From: Candidatus Saccharimonadota bacterium
Lineage (GTDB): Bacteria; Patescibacteriota; Saccharimonadia; Saccharimonadales; Saccharimonadaceae
Length of the DNA stretch: 64,000 bases
NCBI GenBank assembly: GCA_017519305.1
Contig: JAFWSN010000001.1
Coordinates: forward strand, 184,296 to 248,295
Direction: 5' to 3'
Positions 23,439 through 32,389 of the stretch are shown one piece after another. Made by a program: the position numbers and the translations under genes. Every line of letters begins with the position of its first letter. Within the stretch, counting starts at the first letter, position 1. The notes under the pieces are model-generated. The model was given only the letters and a program-made list of their open reading frames with translations, ran no database searches and had not been told where the DNA came from.

Positions 23439-25778
23439 ATGTTCAAAAAAGTCGTCAAGCGTGACGGTAAAATCGTCAACTTTAACCCAGACAAAATCAC
23501 CGAGGCTATCGCTAAGGCTGGCCTTGCTACCGAAGAGTTCAAAGCTGACCGCGCTAAAGCCCTCGCCGACAAAGTAATCAAACGTGCCGAGGAGACCATC
23601 AAGGCACGCACCCCAAATGTCGAGCAAATCCAAGATATCGTTGAGCAAGTTTTGATGGAGTCAGCCTTCAAAAAGACCGCTCGCGCCTATATCAAATATC
23701 GCCAGGAGCGTTCTCGTGTTCGTGAAGCTAAATCAGACCTCATGAACATCTATAAGACGATTTCTTGCGCCGATGCATCCGAAGATTCCGACGTCAAACG
23801 CGGCAACGCTAACGTCGACGGCAACTCCGCCATGGGCAAAATGCTCCAGTTCGGTGCTGAAGGCTCCAAAGTCTTTGCTAAAACCCTCCTTCTTCGCCCA
23901 GACATCGCCGCTGCTCACAGCAATGGTGATATTCATATCCATGACCTAGATTTCTATGCAACTGGTACTTTGACCTGCTGCCAATCCGATCCGCTCAAAC
24001 TCTTTGAGACCGGCTTCAACACTGGTCACGGCTTCCTCCGTACCCCAAATTCCATTGGTTCTTACGCTGCGCTTGCCGCTATCTTGCTCCAAGCCAACCA
24101 AAACGAGCAGCACGGTGGTCAATCCATTCCAAACTTTGACTACGCTATGGCTCCAGGCGTCAACAAATCTTTCCGCAAAGCTTTGAAACGCAACCTCGAA
24201 AAATACAACAAGTTCGCCGACAAAGAACTTTCAATCAAAGTTACCGACGACATGTGCTACGGCGACGATGCCAAGCTCGAGAAGAAGAAATTCCCAAAGA
24301 GCGTCATCGAAGCTGCCAACGAAGACACCGAACGCGAAACTTTCCAAGCTATGGAAGGCTTCGTCCACAACCTCAACACCATGCACTCTCGTGCTGGTGC
24401 CCAGGTTCCATTCACCTCGATTAACTTCGGCACCGATACCACCCCAGCTGGTCGCCTCGTCTCTAAAGATTTACTCGAAGCTACCGCCAACGGTCTTGGT
24501 CATGGTGAAACCCCAATCTTCCCAATTTCTATCTTTAAGGTAAAAGAGGGAATCAACTACAACCCAGGTGATCCAAACTACGACCTCTTCAAGCGCTCTA
24601 TGGAAGTATCCGCCAAGCGCTTGTTCCCGAACTTCTGCTTTATCGATGCACCATACAACCTCAAGTATTACAAACCAGGTGACTATCGCACCGAAATCGC
24701 TACCATGGGCTGCCGCACCCGCGTCTTCGCTTCTGTTTTCCCAGAATCTGACGGTATCGTCACCGGCCGTGGTAACCTTTCTTTCACCACTTTGAACCTT
24801 GTTCGTATCGGTATCAAACATGGTATCGCTACCAAAGAACGCAAAGAGGCTGATTGGGAAGGCTTCTACAAAGAGCTCGACGAGAAGATGGACCTGATCC
24901 GCGACGAGCTTCTCGAGCGCTTCGAATTCCAAGCCAATCAACACGTCCGTAACTTCCCATTCCTGATGGGTCAAGGCAACTGGATGGGTTCCGAGAAACT
25001 TGGTCCAAACGATACGCTTCGCGATGTCATTAAGCACGGTACTCTTTCTATCGGCTTCATCGGCCTTGCCGAAACCCTCGTCGCTATGGTTGGCAAACAT
25101 CACGGTGAAGACGCCGACGCTCGTGAACTTGGTCTTGATATCATCACCCACATGCGTGAGAAATGTGACGAATACTGCAAGAAGTATCACCTAAACTTCT
25201 CGCTTCTCGCCACCCCAGCCGAAGGTCTCGCTGGTCGCTTCACCAAGATGGATCGCAAAGAATTCGGCAAACTCAAAGGCGTTACCGACCGCGAATTCTA
25301 CACCAACTCATTCCATGTGCCAGTCTACTACCCAATCTCCGCCTTCGAGAAAATCGAAATCGAGGCCCCGTATCACAACCTCTGTAACGCTGGCCACATT
25401 ACCTACATCGAGCTCGATGGTGATCCATCCCAGAATATCGACGCGTTCGAAGCCGTCATCCGCAAAATGCACGACTGCGGCATTGGTTACGGCTCCGTTA
25501 ACCACCCAGTAGACCGTGATCCAGTCTGTGGCTTCTCCGGTATCATCTCTGGCGACGTCTGTCCATCCTGCGGCCGCAAAGAAGGTGACATTCCATTCGA
25601 ACGTCTCCGCCGCATCACTGGCTACCTCGTAGGCACCCTTGATCGTTGGAACGACGCTAAGAAGGCTGAAGAGAAAGCCCGTGTCAAACACAACGTCAAT
25701 GGATGCTATACTAAAGAAGAGAAATCTGCTCGTGAAGCAGCTAAGAAAACTTCAAAATCCATGAAAGGTAAAAAATAA
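23439..25778 (+). CDS. nrdD: Anaerobic ribonucleoside-triphosphate reductase (class III)
   Basis: Makes deoxyribonucleotides from ribonucleoside triphosphates with a glycyl radical. The 779-residue protein has an N-terminal ATP cone (VVKRDGKIVNFNPDKI), the barrel core, a C-terminal zinc site (CGFSGI ... VCPSCGRKEG) and the radical-bearing segment RRITGYLVGTLDRWN. The start is ATG 23439 after AAGGAGGTATATTTCAT. nrdG follows with the stop and start sharing one base. This is the only ribonucleotide reductase in the window, suggesting life at low oxygen. Confidence 0.95.
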   Translation: MFKKVVKRDGKIVNFNPDKITEAIAKAGLATEEFKADRAKALADKVIKRAEETIKARTPNVEQIQDIVEQVLMESAFKKTARAYIKYRQERSRVREAKSDLMNIYKTISCADASEDSDVKRGNANVDGNSAMGKMLQFGAEGSKVFAKTLLLRPDIAAAHSNGDIHIHDLDFYATGTLTCCQSDPLKLFETGFNTGHGFLRTPNSIGSYAALAAILLQANQNEQHGGQSIPNFDYAMAPGVNKSFRKALKRNLEKYNKFADKELSIKVTDDMCYGDDAKLEKKKFPKSVIEAANEDTERETFQAMEGFVHNLNTMHSRAGAQVPFTSINFGTDTTPAGRLVSKDLLEATANGLGHGETPIFPISIFKVKEGINYNPGDPNYDLFKRSMEVSAKRLFPNFCFIDAPYNLKYYKPGDYRTEIATMGCRTRVFASVFPESDGIVTGRGNLSFTTLNLVRIGIKHGIATKERKEADWEGFYKELDEKMDLIRDELLERFEFQANQHVRNFPFLMGQGNWMGSEKLGPNDTLRDVIKHGTLSIGFIGLAETLVAMVGKHHGEDADARELGLDIITHMREKCDEYCKKYHLNFSLLATPAEGLAGRFTKMDRKEFGKLKGVTDREFYTNSFHVPVYYPISAFEKIEIEAPYHNLCNAGHITYIELDGDPSQNIDAFEAVIRKMHDCGIGYGSVNHPVDRDPVCGFSGIISGDVCPSCGRKEGDIPFERLRRITGYLVGTLDRWNDAKKAEEKARVKHNVNGCYTKEEKSAREAAKKTSKSMKGKK

Positions 25779-26269
25779 TGCAAATTCGCCTCAGCGGTCC
25801 AATCGAACACGATAGTATCGTCAACGGCTACGGCCTGCGCGCCGTAGTCTGGACCCAGGGTTGCCCAAACCACTGTAAAGGTTGCCAAAACCCAGAAACT
25901 TGGGATTTCAACGGTGGTACTTTGGTCGATGTCGAGCAGGTCAAAGAAGAGCTCCGTGCTCTCAAAGGCCAAGCCGGCATCACCTTCTGTGGTGGCGAAC
26001 CATTTGTCCAGCCAGAAGCTTGCAAGGAAATCGCTGATTTCTGCCGCAATGAGCTCGGCTGGAACGTCTGGAGCTTCTCCGGTTTTACGTATGAGCAAAT
26101 CAAAAAGTACGGTGGGGCAGCCTGGGAATTTCTTAAATCTCTCGATGCTCTGATTGACGGACCATTCATCTTGGAGCAACGTGATTTATCACTCAAATTC
26201 CGTGGCTCTAAAAATCAAAGACTATTACACCTAGAAGTTGGCACAGGCAAAATCCTGTCCGAAGAATAA
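25778..26269 (+). CDS. nrdG: Anaerobic ribonucleotide reductase activating protein
   Basis: Radical SAM enzyme that installs the glycyl radical in NrdD. The 163-residue protein has the cluster motif CPNHCKGC (the CX3CX2C spacing), then FCGGEPF for SAM binding and a family-typical C terminus. Length is normal for NrdG. ATG 25778 overlaps the nrdD stop by one base, so translation is coupled. It needs a [4Fe-4S] cluster, presumably supplied by the SUF/ISC genes elsewhere in the window. Confidence 0.94.
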   Translation: MQIRLSGPIEHDSIVNGYGLRAVVWTQGCPNHCKGCQNPETWDFNGGTLVDVEQVKEELRALKGQAGITFCGGEPFVQPEACKEIADFCRNELGWNVWSFSGFTYEQIKKYGGAAWEFLKSLDALIDGPFILEQRDLSLKFRGSKNQRLLHLEVGTGKILSEE

Positions 26270-26289
26270 AACCCTGTTATAATAAAACC

Positions 26290-27063
26290 ATGAGGATTAC
26301 AGTTTTAGGTGCGGGTGCATTTGGCTCAGCCCTTGGGCATATTTTGGAAGCCAAAAAACACGAAGTAACCTACTTTTCATTAGCGAGCAAAATTACCCTA
26401 GAAGAATCTCTAAAAGACGCCGAGATGATTATTTTGGCCATCCCGTCCAAAGCCATAGACGAAATGTTGCCGAAGCTGCCCAAAAATATTCCGTTAGTCG
26501 TCGCGACCAAAGGAATTCTTGATACTTCCATCTTTAAAGATTTCGAAGATGTTATGGTGCTTTCTGGTCCTGGCTTTGCGGCCGACATCGAAAAGCACGT
26601 CAAAACCACCCTTACCGCTACCGACCCTAGAATCCGTGATCTTTTTGAAACTCCTTGGCTCAAGTTTGAACTCACCGCCGACGAAAAAGGAGTTTTACTT
26701 TGTGGCGCGCTCAAAAACATTTACGCTATCTACGCCGGTTGGCACAACCTTAAGCCGGGCACGGACAAATATAACAACTTTATTGAAACAGTTATTCAGG
26801 AATTCAAACTTATTCTGTTTTACAACGGCGCCAATCCTAAAACTGCCGAACTACTATGCGGCCGCGGTGATTTAATTTTGACCTGTGATTTTCCATCTAG
26901 AAATTACGAATTCGGGCAAGGGCTTATTGCTGGCAAAACCAAACCAGCAAAAACCGTCGAGGGGGTTACCGCATTAAAACGCGTCAAAGCCGGCGAACTC
27001 AAAGTCCCGCCTGCCGCCGGTATTTTACGAGAGCTAATCAGGGAGAGTGACGCATGGGCTTAA
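26290..27063 (+). CDS. gpsA: NAD(P)-dependent glycerol-3-phosphate dehydrogenase-like, short
   Basis: Reduces dihydroxyacetone phosphate to sn-glycerol-3-phosphate for phospholipids. Rossmann motif LGAGAFGSALG at the N terminus, VVATKGI, LSGPGFA, GALKNIYAIYAGW (catalytic Lys region) and SRNYEFGQGL match GpsA. At 257 residues it is about 70 shorter than usual; much of the middle and C-terminal domain is trimmed. TATAAT 26278-26283 is six bases before ATG 26290 (TGTTATAAT), so leaderless. Ten-base overlap with the helicase gene. Confidence 0.85.
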   Translation: MRITVLGAGAFGSALGHILEAKKHEVTYFSLASKITLEESLKDAEMIILAIPSKAIDEMLPKLPKNIPLVVATKGILDTSIFKDFEDVMVLSGPGFAADIEKHVKTTLTATDPRIRDLFETPWLKFELTADEKGVLLCGALKNIYAIYAGWHNLKPGTDKYNNFIETVIQEFKLILFYNGANPKTAELLCGRGDLILTCDFPSRNYEFGQGLIAGKTKPAKTVEGVTALKRVKAGELKVPPAAGILRELIRESDAWA

Positions 27064-30000
27064 ATCAAAATCAAAAAGCGGCCGTAGAATACCTAGACGG
27101 TCCACTCTTAGTTTTGGCTGGTCCTGGTACTGGTAAAACTCAGCTGCTTTCAAGTAAAGTCGCCTATATCCTCGAGAATACCGACACGAATCCAGAAAAT
27201 ATTTTGTGTCTCACCTTTACCGAATCCGGCGCCACTAACATGCGTGAACGTCTCGGCAGTATCATGGGCGGCAAAGACAGTAGCAAAGTCAATATCAGTA
27301 CCTACCACGCCTTCGGTTCGGAAATCCTAACTCAGTACAAAAATTATTCCGATTCTTACTCCCGCAAACTCGACTCCGCCATTGAAGATGTCACCAAGTT
27401 CAAAATCATTAAAGATATTCAAGCGCATCTACCAGGCACCGACATCATGCGTGGTGACAATATTAAAGATATTATCGATACCATTTCTTCCGCCAAGTCT
27501 GCCCGCCTTACCGCTGACGACCTCAAAATAGTCGCCAAGCAAAACCTCGAAGATTCTAAAGCCATCAGCGATTTTGCTTCGCTTTATTTAAAACAAATCG
27601 TACCGCGTGATTATCGCAATTCCCTAAACAATGCCTATCTGCCAATCCTAAACGAACTCAAAAAATTCGAGAATATTCCACCAATCCTAAAAGGTGTTGA
27701 ACGCTCAATTAAACTACTGATTAACGACCTCGAAAAAGCCGTCGACGAAGCTTCTGTCACCGAGAAAATCACGCCACTTTCAGGCTGGAAAGATGCCTAT
27801 TTTGAAAAAGATGAGCATGGCAATTATCGCTTAAAAGACCGCATCGCCAACAAAAAACTGGCTAGCCTTGCCAACATCATGGAACAATACGAAGCGCGCT
27901 TACGCCGCGACGGTCTTTATGATTTTGACGACATGATTGAGGAGGCTGTGCGCGTATTAAAAGAAGATGAGGGCTTCCGCCTTACACTGTCCGAACGTTA
28001 TCAATTTATTTTGCTCGACGAGTTCCAAGATACTAACCCGTCGCAATTCGAAATTATTAAACAAATTACCGATTACGAAAAACCGCTCATTATGGCCGTA
28101 GGTGACGACGACCAGGCAATTTATGAATTTCAGGGCGCTTCAGCCACCACTTTGATCGAATTCCAAGATCACTACCACGCCGAAGTAATCCCTCTAGTCG
28201 ACAACTATCGTAGCTCGCAGGAAGTCCTAGACTTTTCCAAACACGTCATCGACCAAATTGACGACAATACCCGCTTCGGCGAAAAATCCTTGCATGCCGT
28301 CAACAATAATCCTGCCGTGTCGCAGATTTCGCGCCACGAATTTTTATCTTCCGACGCCGAATATGCCTTTGTGGCCGAAGAAATCGCCAAACTAATTAGA
28401 AGCGGTATTAAACAGAGCGACATCGCCATTATCGCGCCAAAACACAAATACATCTTGCCAGTTCTGCCATATTTAAAGAGCCAAAACCTCATTAATATTT
28501 CCTACGAAAAGCGCGACAACTTACTCGAAAACCCTGAGATTCACGCCATCATCACTATTTCTCGCTTCATTTACGATGTTGCAAACGGCAAAACGCCACA
28601 AACCAGTATCCTAGAAATTCTTTCGTACCCATTCTGGGGCGTTTCGATGCTGACCGTGCTCAAAACCTTTGACAACGCCCGCATCACCCCGAGCGAAGCC
28701 TTCGTTAAAATGTCTGAATCGGAAGACGAAAAACTGAGATTCATTGCCGATTTACTCGCCGAACTCGTTGCTAAAGCCTTTGATACACCAATTAATATCT
28801 TTATCAACTATTTAATTGGCGCCGCCAAAATCCGCGACTTTAATTCGCCAATTATTCGATATTATTCCGCAAAAGGCGACTATGACTCGTATCAGCTTTA
28901 TGAAAACTTGGCATTGCTACTCAGCAAAGTAGACCGTTACCTCACCGAAGACCGCGTAGCCAAGCTTGCCGATCTTGTTGCCATGATCAACGATTATGAA
29001 GCTGCCGATTTGCCAATTTCCGAAGCTAGCCCATATCGCGACCTCGAGGATGCCGTGCAGATTCTTTCCGCTCACAAAGCCAAAGGCCTCGAGTTTAAAT
29101 ATGTTTTCTTGATTGCCGCCGATCATTCCGCCTGGGGCAAGGGAAAGGGAAATAACAATCTTTTGTCATTGCCGAAAAACCTCTTACAAATCCGTCATAC
29201 CGGCACCACGGACGGCGAACGTTTGAGGTTACTGTACGTTGCTATTACTCGTGCCAAGGAACATTTGATTATTACTAACTCGCGCAGAGATTTCAACGAC
29301 AAGTCGCCAGAAAGACTCGAATATCTTGGTGAGTTTGTCCAAAATACCGATAGTGGTGAACGCGTAATTAGTCCATATATTCCAAACGGTACCGTCAATT
29401 GTCATTATCAAGAAGTTGATCCGTTTACTTTGGAGAGCAATTTACGTAATTGGCTCACACCATACCTTGCACCATCGCCAGATATGCGCGCCATTTATAA
29501 AACCAAGGTCGAGAATTATCGTTTATCCGCTTCGTCACTCACTAGTTTCATCGACATCGTCTACGCTGGTCCAGTTGAATTCTTTAAACAGCAAATTCTG
29601 CGCGCGCCAAGGGAACCGGCCACCGAGCAAATCATCTTCGGCGACTTAATTCACAAAACTTTCGAAAAAGTTACAAACGACAAAATTTCTGATGAAAAAG
29701 CTATCGAATTCTTCCTATCCGAACTAGACAAAACTGCCGTCGAGCCAGAAGTTGCTGCCGCCTTGCGCGAACGCGGTCCAAAAGATTTAGCCGTTTCACT
29801 TGCCGCTTTCCGTAATGTTCTAAATAGTGGTAAGGCCGAGGTTAACCTCTCGCCAGAAAAGCTCGCCATGGAAGGCGTTCCACTCACTGGTAAAATCGAC
29901 CACATCACCGTAGATGATATAAATAAAACTATCGAGATTTATGACTTCAAGACCGGCAATTATCACAAAGAAAAGTGGGACAGCAAACCGACCCTATTCA

Positions 30001-30314
30001 AATATATGCTTCAGCTTGGGTTCTATAGGCTCCTGCTCAATCTTTCGCCAACCTATTCTAAATATCGTATTGAAAAAGCTCATATCCTTTTTGTGACACC
30101 AGACAAAGACGGCGAAGTTCATGATAAAATCTACGAGTTCAATGCCGCCGACGAGGAATTATTAATTAAGCTCATCAAATCAGTTCACCAACATATTACC
30201 AGCCTCGACTTCCTGGATGACCCACAACTATTCATCGAGCCAGACGACAGTCGCGGCATCAAAGACATCAAGAAATTTATCGAACTTATGCTTGCAAAAA
30301 CCGCCCAAAAGTAG
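27054..30314 (+). CDS. UvrD/Rep-type helicase fused to a RecB-like nuclease
   Basis: A 1086-residue SF1A helicase: Walker A AGPGTGKTQLL, Walker B LLDEFQDTNPSQFEII, motif III GDDDQAIYEFQGA, motif IV VDNYRSS, motif V SAHKAKGLEF and motif VI LLYVAITRAKEH. The C-terminal 250 residues add a PD-(D/E)XK nuclease (GKIDHITV ... IEIYDFKTGNYH ... YMLQLGFYRLLL). Such fusions resemble AddA/PcrA-nuclease proteins that process double-strand breaks or foreign DNA. No partner subunit is nearby. Starts inside the gpsA end. Confidence 0.93.
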   Translation: MGLNQNQKAAVEYLDGPLLVLAGPGTGKTQLLSSKVAYILENTDTNPENILCLTFTESGATNMRERLGSIMGGKDSSKVNISTYHAFGSEILTQYKNYSDSYSRKLDSAIEDVTKFKIIKDIQAHLPGTDIMRGDNIKDIIDTISSAKSARLTADDLKIVAKQNLEDSKAISDFASLYLKQIVPRDYRNSLNNAYLPILNELKKFENIPPILKGVERSIKLLINDLEKAVDEASVTEKITPLSGWKDAYFEKDEHGNYRLKDRIANKKLASLANIMEQYEARLRRDGLYDFDDMIEEAVRVLKEDEGFRLTLSERYQFILLDEFQDTNPSQFEIIKQITDYEKPLIMAVGDDDQAIYEFQGASATTLIEFQDHYHAEVIPLVDNYRSSQEVLDFSKHVIDQIDDNTRFGEKSLHAVNNNPAVSQISRHEFLSSDAEYAFVAEEIAKLIRSGIKQSDIAIIAPKHKYILPVLPYLKSQNLINISYEKRDNLLENPEIHAIITISRFIYDVANGKTPQTSILEILSYPFWGVSMLTVLKTFDNARITPSEAFVKMSESEDEKLRFIADLLAELVAKAFDTPINIFINYLIGAAKIRDFNSPIIRYYSAKGDYDSYQLYENLALLLSKVDRYLTEDRVAKLADLVAMINDYEAADLPISEASPYRDLEDAVQILSAHKAKGLEFKYVFLIAADHSAWGKGKGNNNLLSLPKNLLQIRHTGTTDGERLRLLYVAITRAKEHLIITNSRRDFNDKSPERLEYLGEFVQNTDSGERVISPYIPNGTVNCHYQEVDPFTLESNLRNWLTPYLAPSPDMRAIYKTKVENYRLSASSLTSFIDIVYAGPVEFFKQQILRAPREPATEQIIFGDLIHKTFEKVTNDKISDEKAIEFFLSELDKTAVEPEVAAALRERGPKDLAVSLAAFRNVLNSGKAEVNLSPEKLAMEGVPLTGKIDHITVDDINKTIEIYDFKTGNYHKEKWDSKPTLFKYMLQLGFYRLLLNLSPTYSKYRIEKAHILFVTPDKDGEVHDKIYEFNAADEELLIKLIKSVHQHITSLDFLDDPQLFIEPDDSRGIKDIKKFIELMLAKTAQK

Positions 30315-30371
30315 TATCATACGGGGAATCTCCGTCTTGGAGAAATCGTACATTGAAAGGTGGTGTTATGC

Positions 30372-30539
30372 GTGGGCGAGTTAATTATTAAGGATGCCGC
30401 TACTGGCCAATCCTATAAATTCCAACCGACCGCTCAAGGTTATGCTGAAGCCGATAGAAAGGTGCAAGAAATTAACCAGAATGGTCACAGCGTCATCAGC
30501 CCAGACCTCAAACGTCTGAGCGATTACTTCGGTCGTTAA
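30372..30539 (+). CDS. Small protein (55 aa), GTG start
   Basis: GTG 30372 opens a frame reading MGELIIKDAATGQSYKF... and ending ...DLKRLSDYFGR. AAAGGTGGTG lies upstream, and an intrinsic terminator follows the TAA by about 20 bases. An ATG at 30368 in another frame gives only seven codons. The protein is soluble with a likely beta hairpin then helix. No homology recognised. Confidence 0.6.
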   Translation: MGELIIKDAATGQSYKFQPTAQGYAEADRKVQEINQNGHSVISPDLKRLSDYFGR

Positions 30540-30560
30540 TACACAAGTCCCATCTTCGTA

Positions 30561-30585
30561 AAGGCCCTCAAGCGAGGGCCTTTTT
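30561..30585 (+). terminator. Terminator after the 55-residue gene
   Basis: GGCCCTC/GAGGGCC hairpin with five T residues. Confidence 0.85.
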
Positions 30586-30589
30586 ATAC

Positions 30590-30618
30590 TTGACTTAGCC
30601 AGGAGAATACTATATACT
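30590..30618 (+). promoter_or_regulatory. Strong promoter for the 30.6 kb ncRNA
   Basis: TTGACT (30590-30595), exactly 17 bases, TATACT (30613-30618). One of few promoters in the window with a clear -35 element. Confidence 0.75.
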
Positions 30619-30624
30619 CCTATT

Positions 30625-30933
30625 CACAAGTCTGCATCAACTTGTCTCGAAGTCTGGCATAGCAATATGCAGCGAAGGCCCCTACCGGCCTGATGCACCC
30701 GGTAGGATCCGAGTTTAGCGCGCAAAGCTCGCACATTACACTATAGAAAGGAAGGTATAGACCAATGGGTTATTTCAAGGCTCCGATGGTCAGGAGCTAG
30801 TAAGTTGAGACTGGAGACCAAAACCTATGAAACCACAAACAATACTTAACCACTGGTTTTTCCGGTGATGGAACCGCCGGAAGCCCTTTCTATCAAACTC
30901 TCTTGGGGGAGACGTTCTGCGCCTCCCCTTTTT
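30625..30933 (+). ncRNA. Candidate structured non-coding RNA, about 310 nt
   Basis: Between a consensus promoter and a strong terminator (GGGGAG/CTCCCC with five T residues, 30906-30933) lies about 300 bases with no ORF of useful size. Stems visible: CTACCGG/CCGGTAG with GATGC in its loop, GCATCA (near 30634) complementary to TGATGC in that loop (possible pseudoknot or switch), GAGTTTAGC/GCTC, GGTC/GACC and TTCCGG/CCGGAA. A possible 11-codon frame (30765-30800, MGYFKAPMVRS) follows GGAAGG. It does not show the signature bases of tmRNA, RNase P, SRP or 6S RNA. Confidence 0.55.
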
Positions 30934-30988
30934 AATACCGCTTTTTTCTTTACTTTTCGAAATAGATATGATAAAATAGTCAACAATT

Positions 30989-31198
30989 ATGGCAAAAAAG
31001 AATAATACTAAGCGCAAACTCGTTGGCCTCGTTTCTGAGGAGTCTGGTGTCCGTGCTTACTACACCAAGAAGAATACGATGAATACTCCTGATAAGCTTT
31101 CTCTTAAGAAGTACGATCCAGTTCTTCGCAAACACGTTGTTTTCACCGAGACCAAGAAAAACCTCGGCCGCAACGAAGTCAAAGAAAAGAAACGCTAA
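30989..31198 (+). CDS. rpmG: 50S ribosomal protein L33, cysteine-free form
   Basis: A 69-residue protein matching L33: [38 protein letters not shown]. The four zinc-binding cysteines of the C+ form are absent, so this is the C- type that does not bind zinc. N- and C-terminal extensions are rich in Lys/Asn. A -10-like TAAAAT lies about 11 bases before ATG 30989, without a Shine-Dalgarno site. Terminator hairpin AAGCCCTCAGGGGCTT follows the stop. Confidence 0.9.
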   Translation: MAKKNNTKRKLVGLVSEESGVRAYYTKKNTMNTPDKLSLKKYDPVLRKHVVFTETKKNLGRNEVKEKKR

Positions 31199-31226
31199 AA
31201 TAAGCCCTCAGGGGCTTATTTTTTAT
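31199..31226 (+). terminator. Terminator after rpmG
   Basis: AATAAGCCC/GGGCTTATT hairpin with T-run. Confidence 0.85.
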
Positions 31227-31245
31227 GTTATAATATACTCACGCT

Positions 31246-31320
31246 AGGGGCGTAGTACAACGGTTAGTATAGCGGTCTCCAAAACCGTAGATATGGGTTC
31301 AATTCCTGTCGCCCCTGCCA
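31246..31320 (+). tRNA. tRNA-Trp (anticodon CCA)
   Basis: Acceptor AGGGGCG/CGCCCCT, anticodon stem GCGGT/ACCGT around CTCCAAA, T-loop TTCAATT, discriminator G, encoded CCA. TGTTATAAT (31226-31234) upstream; a hairpin AAAAGTAGC/GCTACTTTT with T-run (31330-31355) ends it. Confidence 0.96.
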
Positions 31321-31373
31321 TTAGATTATAAAAGTAGCTCATGCTACTTTTTTCAGGCTATAATATTCTTGTA

Positions 31374-31874
31374 ATGGATAATTATGTTTGTAAAATAGCT
31401 AGTCTAGACGAAGTTGCGTCTATGTTTGATTTTTATATAGAAAACGATACAGAAGAAAGGCAAAACTGGATAATATGGAAAGAGCATGCGCTAGACAATA
31501 TCAAGAATAACAGAACGATCAATTATCACGGGCTACTGAACGGGAAAATTATCTGTGAGGCTACCGCTGCAATCGATGGAAAAAATATACAAAACTCGGA
31601 AGGATTGATAGACACCGAAACGGCATATTTACTGGCATTTCGAACTCTACCCGAGTATAGAGGGCAAGGATATTTCTCGAAATTATTTAGTTTTATGATT
31701 AACGACCTAAAATCTAGAGGGTACAAATACGCAACAATCGGCGTCGAACCAAATGAAATAAAGAACAAAAGCATCTACGAGCATTATGGGTTTTTGGAGC
31801 ATATCAAAACCGCTCAAGAAAAATATCCGGACGGAACAACGATTAATGTTGAATATTACAGAAAAAGCATCTAA
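31374..31874 (+). CDS. GNAT-family N-acetyltransferase
   Basis: A 166-residue GCN5-type acetyltransferase with the acetyl-CoA motif A LPEYRGQGYFSKLFSFM and the C-terminal NKSIYEHYGFLEH. Substrate unknown. TATAAT at 31359-31364 lies nine bases before ATG 31374, so the longer in-frame start upstream is not used. Codon use is more AT-rich than neighbours, which hints at later acquisition. Confidence 0.85.
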   Translation: MDNYVCKIASLDEVASMFDFYIENDTEERQNWIIWKEHALDNIKNNRTINYHGLLNGKIICEATAAIDGKNIQNSEGLIDTETAYLLAFRTLPEYRGQGYFSKLFSFMINDLKSRGYKYATIGVEPNEIKNKSIYEHYGFLEHIKTAQEKYPDGTTINVEYYRKSI

Positions 31875-31906
31875 TTCTATAGATTGTGTGCTACAATAAA
31901 AATATT

Positions 31907-32389
31907 ATGGAAGGTAAAAAAATACAGCCACGCGCACTCCTTATCTTTGGTGCCCCTTGTAGTGGTAAATCAACATTTGCGGAAAAATTCGCCAAGCGTT
32001 TCGACATCGCTTATTACGAGCTAGAAGAGCTCAAAAACAACTATAATCTCACCGGCAAAGCCGTTCTCATGCTCGTCGAGCAAATCGCCAAGACTGGCCA
32101 GACTATCGTCATTGAAGGCTGCATCGGTACCGAAAAAGAGCGCGAAGAGATTCGTCGCATCTTAAAGGCAAAAGACTATCTTGTTTCAACCGTCTGGGTT
32201 CAAACCGACGTTGCAACCATCCGTTCACGCCTCAAATCCAAATATAAAACCGTCACTAAGGCCAAAGAAGTTTACGATTCTACCGTTCCTCGTCTCGAGG
32301 CTCCATCCGATCTCGAATCACCAATCATCCTCTCTGGCAAACATACTTTTGAAACTCAGCTCAAACATATTTTGGCTGCTTTGTCTTAA
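31907..32389 (+). CDS. Small P-loop kinase
   Basis: A 160-residue ATP-binding protein with Walker A FGAPCSGKSTFAEKF, TIVIEGCIGTEKERE in the middle and TIRSRLKSKYKT as a possible lid; similar in design to the kinase at 7340. Substrate unknown. TACAAT (31892-31897) is nine bases before ATG 31907. The stop overlaps the next start (TAATG). Confidence 0.8.
   Translation: MEGKKIQPRALLIFGAPCSGKSTFAEKFAKRFDIAYYELEELKNNYNLTGKAVLMLVEQIAKTGQTIVIEGCIGTEKEREEIRRILKAKDYLVSTVWVQTDVATIRSRLKSKYKTVTKAKEVYDSTVPRLEAPSDLESPIILSGKHTFETQLKHILAALS

Noticed and set aside
24471-25190. 239-codon minus-strand frame inside nrdD
   Set aside because: It is antisense to conserved NrdD core sequence, has no promoter or ribosome binding site, and its residues look like a shadow of biased codon use. 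Similar long antisense frames over 13198-13824 (archaemetzincin), 8023-10653 (surface protein) and 50279-50908 (L1) were rejected for the same reason.
30625-30933. tmRNA, RNase P RNA or SRP RNA
   Set aside because: No terminal tRNA-like ends or tag sequence, no RNase P conserved blocks, and no GGAAGGAAGCA-type SRP tetraloop region.
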